From an uncultured Bacilli bacterium (lineage in GTDB: Bacteria > Bacillota_I > Bacilli_A > RF39 > UBA660), in NCBI GenBank assembly GCA_944358445.1, contig CALVRC010000008.1:1-53591 (forward strand): a DNA stretch of 53,591 nucleotides, given 5' to 3'. The notes under the pieces were generated by a model. It saw only the letters and a program-made list of their open reading frames with translations. It was not told the DNA's origin and searched no databases. The first letter of the stretch is position 1; each line of letters starts with the position of its first letter. The translations under genes and the position numbers were made by a program. This document shows positions 18,136 through 26,261 of this stretch, in pieces.

Positions 18136-18903
18136 TTACGAGTTTTTTTGTATTAATTCAATTATATCATTAAAGTCGTTGTTATTAGTATATATAATAT
18201 CAAAGCATTTTTTGAATTCTTTTATTTTTAAATCATCTTTATAATTTAAAAATCCAATTTTATAAGTTTCAGACTCTTCTTTAACTTTCATTAATGTGTC
18301 TCCTGTATTGTCTCCTATGATTATAACTTCATCTTTATTTTTTAATATTTCTTTTATTTTAGGCGGAACTTCAACTTTGTTTTTGTTTAATGAGTGAATT
18401 ATATTATTTCTTAATGATTTTAATTTGCCATCTTTAAACTTGAATATATTTGAAATGACATAAACATTATTAAAAAAGCAGTTATTTTTTTTTAAAACGC
18501 CTTCTATTATATTTGATATTCCAGCTGATATTATAATAACTGGTATTTTTTTTTCGTTTGTATATTTTAAAAAGTCTACAACGCCTTTTCTTAGAACAAT
18601 CGAATTCTTTTTACTTACTTCATTTATATCTATTTCCTTTAAATTATATTGAACCAATAACTCTGCATGATTTTGATACCATTTTTTCATCATTTTATTT
18701 TTTATTTCATAATCTATAGAATCATCTTGTTCAATTGGAAAATAATAATCATTATTTTTTATACTTTGTGTTATGTAATCTTTAGATATATTTGGAATAG
18801 TTGAAAGAACTCCCCAACAGTTTTGGCTGTTTTTGGTGGTTAATGTGTGATCAAAATCAGTTACAATGTATAATTTATTTAAATCAAATATTTTTTTATT
18901 CAT
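18136..18903 (-). CDS. HAD-family phosphatase, UMPH-1/pyrimidine 5'-nucleotidase-like
   Basis: A 255-residue haloacid dehalogenase-fold protein. DFDHTLT supplies Asp16 and Asp18; a Ser in IIISAG gives motif II; IIIGDNTGDT gives motif IV. The order of blocks (KKWYQNHAELL, then LRKGVVDFL, then IIISAGISNII, then VISNIFKF) strongly resembles eukaryotic cytosolic 5'-nucleotidase III, which dephosphorylates pyrimidine monophosphates. I start at the ATG at 18903, six bases after AGGTG; a GTG three codons upstream belongs to the ribosome site. It is divergent from the LytTR regulator gene. Substrate is inferred. Confidence 0.75.
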   Translation of the reverse strand: MNKKIFDLNKLYIVTDFDHTLTTKNSQNCWGVLSTIPNISKDYITQSIKNNDYYFPIEQDDSIDYEIKNKMMKKWYQNHAELLVQYNLKEIDINEVSKKNSIVLRKGVVDFLKYTNEKKIPVIIISAGISNIIEGVLKKNNCFFNNVYVISNIFKFKDGKLKSLRNNIIHSLNKNKVEVPPKIKEILKNKDEVIIIGDNTGDTLMKVKEESETYKIGFLNYKDDLKIKEFKKCFDIIYTNNNDFNDIIELIQKNS

Positions 18904-19032
18904 CTTTTTCACCTGTAATCATTATATGAAAAATTTTAATTTTTTAAAACATATAACTATTGACTTATAAATTTTAGTTGCTTTATTTTTTTATTATTGC
19001 TATATTAGTTAATATAGTATGGGGCGAGAAAA

Positions 19033-19764
19033 ATGATTAATTTTATCATCTGTGACGATAACGAATTTTTTTTAATGGAAATTTATAATGTTGTCAGTAA
19101 TTTTTGTTTAAAAAGAAATATAAGTTTTAAAATATTTGTTTTTTCTGATTATAATAATGACTTTTTTGAGGTTATGAAAAAAGAATTAGATAACAAAATA
19201 TATATTTTGGATATTGAAACTCCTAGTGGGAATGGTATTGATATTGCTAAAAAGATAAGAAATAAGGATTTAAATTCATTTTTAATTTTTATTAGTTCTT
19301 ATACAAAAAAATATGTTAATCAAGTAGTTAGCAGTGATACTATGTTTATAGGTTATATTTCAAAAAGGAAAAATTATAATGAGGAATTAGAAAAAAAACT
19401 TAAAAAGATTTTTAATCTTGGTTTTAGAAGAAATGTTATTCGGTTTAAAGATCAAGGTGTTATTTATACTTTTGACATGAGAAATATTATATATATTGAG
19501 GCTGATAGTAAAAAAAGAAGGAGTATTATTCATACTAAAAATTCTACTATAGAGGTTAGACTTACTTTGAAAAAATTAAAACAAATTCTGGACTATAGAT
19601 TTGAATATTCCCACAGAAGTTGTATTATAAACCATGAGCAAATTTTTTATATTGATACAATTGTTAAAGTTATTAAATTTAAAGACGGTAATAATATAAG
19701 TCTACTCTCAGATAGTTTTATTAAAAAAATAAGATTACAGCAATCTCATATACATTTCATGTAA
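19033..19764 (+). CDS. LytTR-family response regulator (AgrA/ComE type)
   Basis: A 243-residue two-domain regulator. The receiver (about 1-120) has acidic Asp8/Asp9 and the phosphoacceptor Asp60 in YILDIE. The LytTR DNA-binding domain (about 135-235) includes SHRSCIINHEQI. Such regulators usually answer peptide pheromone sensor kinases. No histidine kinase or pheromone gene lies next to it, so it is an orphan. The gene starts after a short GGGGCGAG leader. Base composition matches its neighbours. Confidence 0.88.
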   Translation: MINFIICDDNEFFLMEIYNVVSNFCLKRNISFKIFVFSDYNNDFFEVMKKELDNKIYILDIETPSGNGIDIAKKIRNKDLNSFLIFISSYTKKYVNQVVSSDTMFIGYISKRKNYNEELEKKLKKIFNLGFRRNVIRFKDQGVIYTFDMRNIIYIEADSKKRRSIIHTKNSTIEVRLTLKKLKQILDYRFEYSHRSCIINHEQIFYIDTIVKVIKFKDGNNISLLSDSFIKKIRLQQSHIHFM

Positions 19765-19905
19765 TTATTTATAAATTTCATGTAACTTTTTTTATTATGT
19801 GCTAACGGGAAAATGATTTTATGTTACAATCTCTATTGTAACTAAAGGTTGTGATAAATGAATTAATGTTTTATTAAAAATTAGTAGTAGAAGGAGCAGT
19901 ATGTA

Positions 19906-20250
19906 ATGTTAACAAAGTTTGATATTTCAGGGGGAAATAATAAAACTTTAAATAGAGTTTATAAAGAAATGATTAAAAGTCATAAAAATAAAAGTGTTTA
20001 TGATGGAATTTATAATACTTTTATTAAAGATATTTTAGGCTATAAAAACATTAAGGATTTAACAAGTAATGATATTGATTATTTTTATATATATTTAACT
20101 AGAAAAACTTACAATGGTCATTTATATAGTCATAGTTATATAAAAAAAGTTATGAATTTACTTAAAAAAATTTTTGATTTTGGAATTAAAAATAAGTATA
20201 TTGAAATTAATTTAGTAGAAATTAAAATATATTTTACTAAAAATTATTGA
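19906..20250 (+). CDS. orphan N-terminal domain of a tyrosine recombinase
   Basis: A 114-residue protein resembling the SAM-like core-binding domain of phage-type integrases (KNIKDLTSNDIDYFYIYL, then a helix-rich end). The catalytic domain with its Arg, His and Tyr residues is missing; the frame ends in TGA. AGAAGGAGCAG precedes the ATG, so it may be expressed, but it is most likely a remnant of a lost element. Confidence 0.6.
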   Translation: MLTKFDISGGNNKTLNRVYKEMIKSHKNKSVYDGIYNTFIKDILGYKNIKDLTSNDIDYFYIYLTRKTYNGHLYSHSYIKKVMNLLKKIFDFGIKNKYIEINLVEIKIYFTKNY

Positions 20251-20291
20251 TTAAAGCAAAAAAAATAGTTATACTAAGTTTAGGTGATTAT

Positions 20292-20723
20292 ATGAGAAAT
20301 ACTAAGTTTATAGCTATTTTTTTATTCTCTATAATATTACTAACGGGATGTGAAAGTAAAGAGTTAAGTTGTACAAAAGAAGAAACTGCTGATTCTGGTA
20401 AAGTAAATGAAAAGCAAGTATTTATTTTTAAAAACAATACAATAAGTACATATGATGCTGAAATGGTAATCAATTTAAATGATGATTTTAAGGATTATGC
20501 TGATTTATTGTTAGAAAGTTTAGAGTCTCCTTTTGAAGAGTTTAAAGATAAAAAAGGAATAACTTATAAAACTTCTAAAAATGATAATAAAATTTCCGTT
20601 AGTATTAGTGCTGATTATGACAAAATTGATGAAGATACTAAGAAAAGTTTAGGTATTTTTGAAAATCCTTCATTTGAGAAAACTAAAAAAACTCTAGAGG
20701 ATGATGGTTATAAATGTAAGTAA
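20292..20723 (+). CDS. small lipoprotein, unknown
   Basis: A 143-residue protein with a lipoprotein signal peptide: basic start, hydrophobic core and lipobox LLTGC with Cys20. The mature part is acidic and Lys-rich, with two cysteines that could pair (near the start and at the last-but-one residue). AGGTGAT precedes the ATG at 20292; a longer in-frame start overlapping the upstream gene lacks a signal peptide at its N-terminus. No domain is recognised. Confidence 0.7.
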   Translation: MRNTKFIAIFLFSIILLTGCESKELSCTKEETADSGKVNEKQVFIFKNNTISTYDAEMVINLNDDFKDYADLLLESLESPFEEFKDKKGITYKTSKNDNKISVSISADYDKIDEDTKKSLGIFENPSFEKTKKTLEDDGYKCK

Positions 20724-20746
20724 ACACAATATTGTGTTTTTTTTAC
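20723..20746 (+). terminator. terminator of the lipoprotein gene
   Basis: AACACAAT and ATTGTGTT pair directly and are followed by eight T. Confidence 0.75.
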
Positions 20747-20760
20747 ATTGTTGGGCAAAA

Positions 20761-20784
20761 AAATAACGAGGAATTCTCGTTATT
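20761..20784 (-). terminator. terminator of the thioredoxin-like gene
   Basis: AAATAACGAG and CTCGTTATTT pair around GAATT. It overlaps the stop of the minus-strand gene; the plus-strand side also ends in T, so it may work both ways. Confidence 0.7.
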
Positions 20785-21634
20785 TTAATCCTACTTCTTC
20801 AAATAAGCTATCAATAACTGATGTATCATTAGTGTATCCACTGATTTCAGTTATTACTTCTTTATCTTTAATAGCTAAAGTAAGTGGCGTTCCCCAATCA
20901 GCATTTTCTTCAAAGTAGCTTAATGATGAAAATACTTTATTAGAGTCTCCACTATCCATAGTATCAATTTCTAAGAAGTAAACTGGAACATTCTTTTCAC
21001 CAGCATATTCATTAATTACAGGTAAAAATTGTTCACAATAACCACAAGTTGATTGGGTAATTACTACCACAAATGGATTATCACTATTATATAAGCAGTC
21101 ATATTGTTCATATGTTAATCTAGAAAGATTTTCATACTCTGAGTCACTTTCAGCATTACATGCAAATTTGACAAGTCCTGCATCTTCTAAGAAATCATAA
21201 ATTTTGTCACTATCATCTAAATTTTTATCCATACCTTCAATAACTTTTCCATTTTCAACAACAACTAAACTAGTGTTATCATAAGAAACTTTGTCTGTTT
21301 TTAATTCTTTTTCAATATTTTTTAAATCAGTATTTGAAACTTCATCACTAAGATAATAAATGCCATGATTTGTTTTTGAAGCTGCTTTATTAAGTGCCTC
21401 TTTTTCTTTATCACTTAATCCATCAGATATAGCAATAGCAAATTTATTGTCTTGTTTAGTTAAACATTCATATTGTTCATAGTTAACGCTACCTAATTTA
21501 TTATAATCTTTATCAGCTGTAACTCCACAGGCAAATGTTGTATCGGCTTCAGGCCAAAATGCTATAACTAAGATGACAGCTACAATTAAAACTATTGAAA
21601 TAAAAAATATTAACATCCTTTTGTTTTCATTCAT
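20780..21634 (-). CDS. membrane-anchored double thioredoxin-like protein
   Basis: A 284-residue protein with one N-terminal membrane helix (about 7-26) and two related outer domains. Residues about 34-60 and 157-183 repeat the pattern FAC, then a TYEQYDC-like block, showing an internal duplication. The second domain has an active-site CGYC (197-200) and a later WGTPL with the cis-proline typical of thioredoxins. The first domain lacks CxxC. It probably acts as an extracytoplasmic thiol oxidoreductase, similar to bacteriocin-transport accessory proteins. Start at 21634 after AGAGGT. Confidence 0.7.
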   Translation of the reverse strand: MNENKRMLIFFISIVLIVAVILVIAFWPEADTTFACGVTADKDYNKLGSVNYEQYECLTKQDNKFAIAISDGLSDKEKEALNKAASKTNHGIYYLSDEVSNTDLKNIEKELKTDKVSYDNTSLVVVENGKVIEGMDKNLDDSDKIYDFLEDAGLVKFACNAESDSEYENLSRLTYEQYDCLYNSDNPFVVVITQSTCGYCEQFLPVINEYAGEKNVPVYFLEIDTMDSGDSNKVFSSLSYFEENADWGTPLTLAIKDKEVITEISGYTNDTSVIDSLFEEVGLK

Positions 21635-21742
21635 ATTATGTACCTCTTCTTTCCTTTTATATAATAACATATTTACTATTTTTTAATCAATATTATGGAA
21701 TGAAATTTTCATGAAAATGTTGAATTTTCAATGTTTTAATAA

Positions 21743-23167
21743 TTACTTTTCAATATATGGTTTTATGGCATCACTTAAACATCCAATTGTGTCACGAGCT
21801 AACATGCTGACACTGCCTTTTTTCTTTTGAGCTATCTCTCCCGCTAAACCATTTATGTAAGCGGCAAAAGCAACTGTTTTTATATCTGGTTTTTTATATC
21901 CTAATAATCCAATTAATATTCCTGACAAAACATCTCCACTTCCTGCTGTTGCCATACCAGCTGAGCCTTTATCTATTAAATATACTTTATTACCATCTGT
22001 AACTATTGTGGTTGGACCTTTTAAAAGTAAAATAATATTATATTTTTTTGCATATTCCTTAGCAATATCAATTGGATTTTCAGTTATTTCACTGATTTCA
22101 AATCCTGTTAATCTTGAGAATTCTTTTAAATGTGGGGTTAATATTAAGTTTGGGGTTAACTTTTTTGTGTGGGCTAAAATATTTAGTCCATCGGCATCTA
22201 GTACTATTGGTATATTATAATTATTTAAAATATAGTTTAATATTTGTTCGTTATTTTTATTCTGGTCCCAACCTATTCCTATTAAAAGAGCAGTTACATT
22301 TTTTAATGACTGATTTATTTTTCCTTCATTAAAAATCATCTGGCCATTTACATCTTCTATTGGAAAAATTGTACTTTCTAAAGTATATAAAAGAAGACTC
22401 TGGCTTATACTAGATGGTATTATTATTCTTGATACTCCAGCGCCTGAAGCTAATGCTGATAGGCTTAAGCTTGCAAGTTTTACTGAGCCACTATACTTTA
22501 TAGAACCTCCTAATATTCCAACTAATCCATAGCTTCCTTTATGGCTATAATTTAATCTTTTAGGGATAAAATTTTTAAAATCAGCTTCTTCTAAAAGATA
22601 GTAATATTTTTCATTCGTGTCTTTTTCAAGGTTTACATTAATCAATTTATCAATATTATCTTTTGCCATATTTAATAAATGTCCTGGTTTTAAACCACCT
22701 ATGGAAATAGTTAGCGTTGAATGGATGCATGTTTTAGCAAGACCATTATATGGATTTAATCCACTATTTATATCTATGCTGATAATTGGCTTATTACTTT
22801 GGTTCATTTTTTCTATTATTTCATTTTCTATATTTGATAGTTGGTTTTTACCTATAGCATCTATTAAAATGTCATAAGATGTAAATTTAATGGTGTGATT
22901 ATATATATATAATTTATTTTTGGGGATATTAAGGTAATTTTTTTCATTATTAAACATTTCTTGATTAGTAAATAATATATTTACGTCAACTTCTTTTTTT
23001 TGCATGTGTAAATATAAAGATTGCGCTAATTTTATGTTATTTAAAGTTCCTACTACTATTAATACTTTTCCTTTAATTGGATAACTATTTAATGTGCTTT
23101 CAGCAATTATATCTAGTTCTTCTTTTGTATAATTTTTTTCTGTTGGTTTGGAAAGTACCTTTTGCAT
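21743..23167 (-). CDS. nnr: NAD(P)HX repair enzyme Nnr (dehydratase, degenerate epimerase half)
   Basis: Nnr repairs hydrated NAD(P)H. The C-terminal ADP/ATP-dependent dehydratase (about 210-474) looks intact, with HKGSYG, the ribokinase-like block GSAGMATAGSGDVLSG and LLLKGPTTI. The N-terminal epimerase domain is recognisable (SIDINSGL, GGLKPGHLL) but the nucleotide-binding NNGGDG motif is replaced by a TLNNIKLA sequence, so epimerase activity is doubtful. AGGTGAT precedes the ATG at 23167. It stands alone between two unknown genes. Confidence 0.88.
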   Translation of the reverse strand: MQKVLSKPTEKNYTKEELDIIAESTLNSYPIKGKVLIVVGTLNNIKLAQSLYLHMQKKEVDVNILFTNQEMFNNEKNYLNIPKNKLYIYNHTIKFTSYDILIDAIGKNQLSNIENEIIEKMNQSNKPIISIDINSGLNPYNGLAKTCIHSTLTISIGGLKPGHLLNMAKDNIDKLINVNLEKDTNEKYYYLLEEADFKNFIPKRLNYSHKGSYGLVGILGGSIKYSGSVKLASLSLSALASGAGVSRIIIPSSISQSLLLYTLESTIFPIEDVNGQMIFNEGKINQSLKNVTALLIGIGWDQNKNNEQILNYILNNYNIPIVLDADGLNILAHTKKLTPNLILTPHLKEFSRLTGFEISEITENPIDIAKEYAKKYNIILLLKGPTTIVTDGNKVYLIDKGSAGMATAGSGDVLSGILIGLLGYKKPDIKTVAFAAYINGLAGEIAQKKKGSVSMLARDTIGCLSDAIKPYIEK

Positions 23168-23261
23168 TACTATCACCTTCTATTATTTTTGTATAGAGTA
23201 TATCATAAGAAATCTTACTTGTAAATTTTTCCAAATCAACATTTTGATAATTGTATATTAA

Positions 23262-23304
23262 AAAGTGGCTAGTAATTATTTTTACTACTTACGTTAGCCA
23301 CTTT
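23262..23304 (-). terminator. terminator of the 208-residue gene
   Basis: AAAGTGGCTA and TAGCCACTTT form a perfect 10-base-pair stem with a long AT loop, then T. It overlaps the gene's 3' end. Confidence 0.6.
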
Positions 23305-23895
23305 GTTTTTTGTTATTATTTTATTTATTTTTTTTATTTGTCTTTCCATGTGATGGTGGTGATAATAATTAAGAAGAAGTGTAATTTGATCATTTTTTAC
23401 TAATAATAAATCTGGATAAGCAATTACTTTTCTTTTTTTACTATTTATATATGTAAAGCATTTTAAATATGGTTTGATTAATTCTTTTACTTGATTTATT
23501 TCATTTTTATCTAATTTTATTGTAACAACTTTGCACGGGATTTTAATTTTTACAATTTGATTAAATTTATCTTCATTTGTAGATTTTAAATCATATGGTA
23601 ATATTTCTTTACATATTCTTTTTAAGCGATAGTTCTTTTTCATATCATCTAGATAATAAAAATATGACCATATATTACTTTGACAACATATTTCTTTAGA
23701 TATTTTATATATCTCACCTTTTTCGCTGATAATTACATCAGCTTCATAATATCTATCCATAAATAGTTGATTTGCTTTTTCTTTAGTAACATTATTGATG
23801 GGGAAAATTATTTCTTTTTCTCCTTTTACACTTGTATACCAATATGCAATGTGTTCACTTAATGATGAAAGTAGTTTATCATTATCCATTAACAT
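23269..23895 (-). CDS. unknown soluble protein
   Basis: A 208-residue basic protein without signal peptide or membrane segment. It contains a run of four His in NYYHHHHMER near residue 180 and two adjacent cysteines near 70. I recognise no family. AAAGGA lies upstream of both candidate ATG codons at 23895 and 23889. It is monocistronic and divergent from the DUF368 gene. Confidence 0.5.
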   Translation of the reverse strand: MLMDNDKLLSSLSEHIAYWYTSVKGEKEIIFPINNVTKEKANQLFMDRYYEADVIISEKGEIYKISKEICCQSNIWSYFYYLDDMKKNYRLKRICKEILPYDLKSTNEDKFNQIVKIKIPCKVVTIKLDKNEINQVKELIKPYLKCFTYINSKKRKVIAYPDLLLVKNDQITLLLNYYHHHHMERQIKKINKIITKNKVANVSSKNNY

Positions 23896-24082
23896 TTATC
23901 CTTTCTTGCTAAAATATTACCTACGGTAAATAAAATATATCATAATAGTATATATATAATATTTTATTTGTTTGAATGTTTGCCTTTTTATGACAAAGAT
24001 TATTTTTTTTGTTTGAACGTATATTTATTTTGTTTATTTGATTAAATTGTAATATTTGATTTATTAATTTATATATTTTAGT

Positions 24083-24904
24083 ATGAAATATATAATGTTA
24101 ATATGTAAGGGCTTTATTATAGGAGTAGCAAAAATTATTCCTGGGGTGAGTGGAGCTATAATTGCTATTTCTTTTGGAGTTTATGAACGGCTTGTTAATA
24201 TAATGTCTAGACCTACTAAGTTAAACTTTAATGATTTGAAGTTCTTAGTCTGTTTATTAATTGGGGCAGCTTTAGGAATTGGCTTATTATGTAAAGTTGT
24301 AAAGTGGTGTCTAGAAATATTTTATCTTCCAACTATGTTACTATTTGTTGGTTTAATATTTGGTGGAATTTCAGAAATTACTAATAAAATCAAAACAAAA
24401 AGAATGAGTGCTAAAAGTTTAATAACTTTTATATGCTGTTTTTCTATTCTTTATTATTTGGTTAACATTCAAGGTGGAAATGGGAATGTAATTCATGATA
24501 ACTTTGTCTATTTTTTAATTGGTATAATTGAATCTGCAACTACAATTATTCCTGGAATTAGTGGTACAGCTATTTTTATAGCTTTAGGTTGGTATGAAAA
24601 CTTGCTTGGTATTTTTGAAGGTATGACAAATTTTAGTATAGATTTTTTTACTTTGTGTTTGTTCTTAAGTGGATTTATTATTAGTACGATTATGATTTCA
24701 AAATTAATATCTTATTTATTTAATAATCATAAGTCTTTGGCATATACTGGCGTATTGGGATTTATGATTTCATCTTTAGTAATTATGTTAGAAGATACTT
24801 TCAGTCACGGATTTTCTATTTTAGAGATAATTATTGGTGTTTGTCTATTTTTAATTGGAACTATGATGACTAAAAAAATTAATACTTTTTTTAGCAAGTT
24901 ATAA
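24083..24904 (+). CDS. popT: DUF368 polyprenyl-phosphate transporter (PopT-like)
   Basis: A 273-residue membrane protein with about eight hydrophobic segments. Two halves repeat the same motif, PGVSGAIIAISFGVYERL near 18-35 and PGISGTAIFIALGWYENL near 155-172, typical of the DUF368 family. Members have been shown to recycle the undecaprenyl-phosphate lipid carrier across the membrane for cell-wall synthesis. No good ribosome site precedes the ATG, and a promoter-like AT block lies directly upstream, so the message may be nearly leaderless. The next gene follows after 34 bases and may be co-transcribed. Confidence 0.78.
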   Translation: MKYIMLICKGFIIGVAKIIPGVSGAIIAISFGVYERLVNIMSRPTKLNFNDLKFLVCLLIGAALGIGLLCKVVKWCLEIFYLPTMLLFVGLIFGGISEITNKIKTKRMSAKSLITFICCFSILYYLVNIQGGNGNVIHDNFVYFLIGIIESATTIIPGISGTAIFIALGWYENLLGIFEGMTNFSIDFFTLCLFLSGFIISTIMISKLISYLFNNHKSLAYTGVLGFMISSLVIMLEDTFSHGFSILEIIIGVCLFLIGTMMTKKINTFFSKL

Positions 24905-24938
24905 ATTTTAATTCATATTATTAATTAGAGGTGATAAG

Positions 24939-25259
24939 ATGGAAAAGAAATTACCAAAGGTTTTTGCGAATAAGGTAGAGGGAAACGCTGGTAACAATGA
25001 GAATGTATATTATTCTTACGGAAAGAACAATCAAGATGATAGAACAGTGGATACTCCTAAGTTAAATGGAAAAAACATTAATCAGAAAATAAATGAAATA
25101 TTTAATTCGTCAAATTATATTTATAAGGCCGATGTTAAATTAACTTTAAAAAGTGGCACTGTTACTAAAAGAATTGTTGGAAAGAATGCTACTCATTTGA
25201 TTACAATAGATAATGAGCTTATTCCATTAACTGATATTATCGATATCGAACGAAAATAA
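24939..25259 (+). CDS. unknown small protein
   Basis: A 106-residue soluble protein. The N-terminal half is Asn-rich and looks disordered; the C-terminal half (about 63-106) alternates in a way that suggests a small beta-barrel. AGAGGTGATAAG is a strong ribosome site. It follows the DUF368 gene and ends at a terminator, and is the last chromosomal gene before the integrated element. Confidence 0.55.
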   Translation: MEKKLPKVFANKVEGNAGNNENVYYSYGKNNQDDRTVDTPKLNGKNINQKINEIFNSSNYIYKADVKLTLKSGTVTKRIVGKNATHLITIDNELIPLTDIIDIERK

Positions 25260-25260
25260 A

Positions 25261-25290
25261 AAATTCCTAGTCATTAAATTAGGAATTTTT
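25261..25290 (+). terminator. intrinsic terminator
   Basis: AAATTCCTA and TAGGAATTT pair and are followed by T. Confidence 0.8.
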
Positions 25291-25312
25291 TATAAATAAA
25301 TTTATATATAAT

Positions 25313-25333
25313 AAAACCCTTGGTAAACAAGGG
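25313..25333 (-). terminator. displaced original terminator of tRNA-Pro
   Basis: On the minus strand CCCTTG and CAAGGG pair, followed by TTTTAT. It lies just beyond the attL copy of the tRNA 3' end, in the place where the tRNA terminator would stand if the element were excised. Confidence 0.7.
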
Positions 25334-25339
25334 TAATTT

Positions 25340-25362
25340 CTAAATGGTCGGGAAAACAGGAT
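25340..25362 (-). other. attL: duplicated 3' end of tRNA-Pro
   Basis: A 23-base stretch identical to 35440-35462. It contains the last 18 bases of the tRNA including CCA plus five flanking bases. The two copies are exactly 10,100 bases apart and define the ends of the element. Confidence 0.93.
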
Positions 25363-25447
25363 AACGTACCATTTTATATATGTTTCACTTCCCTTTATTT
25401 TTCAAGGAGTTAAATGTACTTGAATGCTACAAAATGCTAATGATTTA

Positions 25448-25481
25448 CCTTATTTTCAAAATTTTTAAGGGGAAAATAAGG
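25448..25481 (+). promoter_or_regulatory. hairpin next to the rep ribosome site
   Basis: CCTTATTTTC (25448-25457) pairs with GAAAATAAGG (25472-25481). The 3' arm runs into the ribosome site AAGGGAGG of the next gene, so folding could limit initiator translation. Confidence 0.4.
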
Positions 25482-25492
25482 GAGGTAATAAA

Positions 25493-26152
25493 ATGTCAGT
25501 ATTCAGAATAAATAAGAACGATAATTATACAGTAATGTCTAATTATCATTTAAAAGATAAAAATTTAACTTATAAAGCTAAAGGTCTACTTTCATTTATG
25601 TTAAGTTTACCAGATGACTGGGACTATTCCATGAATGGTTTAGTAGCGATTAGTAAAGAAAATATTAGTGCTATAAGGTCTGCTTTAAAAGAATTAGAGC
25701 AAAATCATTACCTAATAAGAACTAGACATCAAAAAAGTAATGGACAATTTGAATATGATTACACTATTTATGAAAAGCCTCTAGTTCAACCGTATATAGG
25801 TTTTCTGCATACGGTTAATCCGCATACGGAAAATCACATACAAATAAATACTAATAACAAAGATAAAAAGGATAAACAAAATTTTCATTTAATTAGAGAA
25901 TTAATTAATAGAAATTTTATAGAAGAAAGCGATATTAATGTACCTGCATATTATGATTTACTCTGTGATATGCAAAAATACTATAATTATTATGATGTAG
26001 CTAAAGTTTGTGGCTATATCGCCGATAAATGGAATAATAACAAAGGTTTAGATGAGGATAATAAACCTATTATTAATAAATTTGCTTATTTTAAAAGATC
26101 ACTAATTAATAATTTAGAAAAAATAAATAATGTAGTTGAATTAGATTATTAA
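25493..26152 (+). CDS. replication-initiator-like winged-helix protein
   Basis: A 219-residue protein. Residues about 5-100 resemble the helix-turn-helix replisome-organizer domain common in Gram-positive plasmids and integrative elements (YHLKDKNLTYKAKGLLSFML, then MNGL and ALKELEQNHYL). The C-terminal half is helical and may be DnaD-like. AAGGGAGG precedes the ATG. It is the first gene inside attL and lies upstream of the relaxase region, so it probably supports replication of the excised circle. Confidence 0.7.
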   Translation: MSVFRINKNDNYTVMSNYHLKDKNLTYKAKGLLSFMLSLPDDWDYSMNGLVAISKENISAIRSALKELEQNHYLIRTRHQKSNGQFEYDYTIYEKPLVQPYIGFLHTVNPHTENHIQINTNNKDKKDKQNFHLIRELINRNFIEESDINVPAYYDLLCDMQKYYNYYDVAKVCGYIADKWNNNKGLDEDNKPIINKFAYFKRSLINNLEKINNVVELDY

Positions 26153-26261
26153 ATATTTTGAGGTATGAACTCTGTTTCATACCTTTTAAAATATAGTCTT
26201 CTTTGTTATAATAGATAATGTTTTATTTAAAAAAGATTAAATATTTAGGAAGTGATATATA

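Noticed and set aside
23269-23895. Metal-binding protein because of a four-His run
   Set aside because: A single His run without other conserved ligands is not enough to assign a function.
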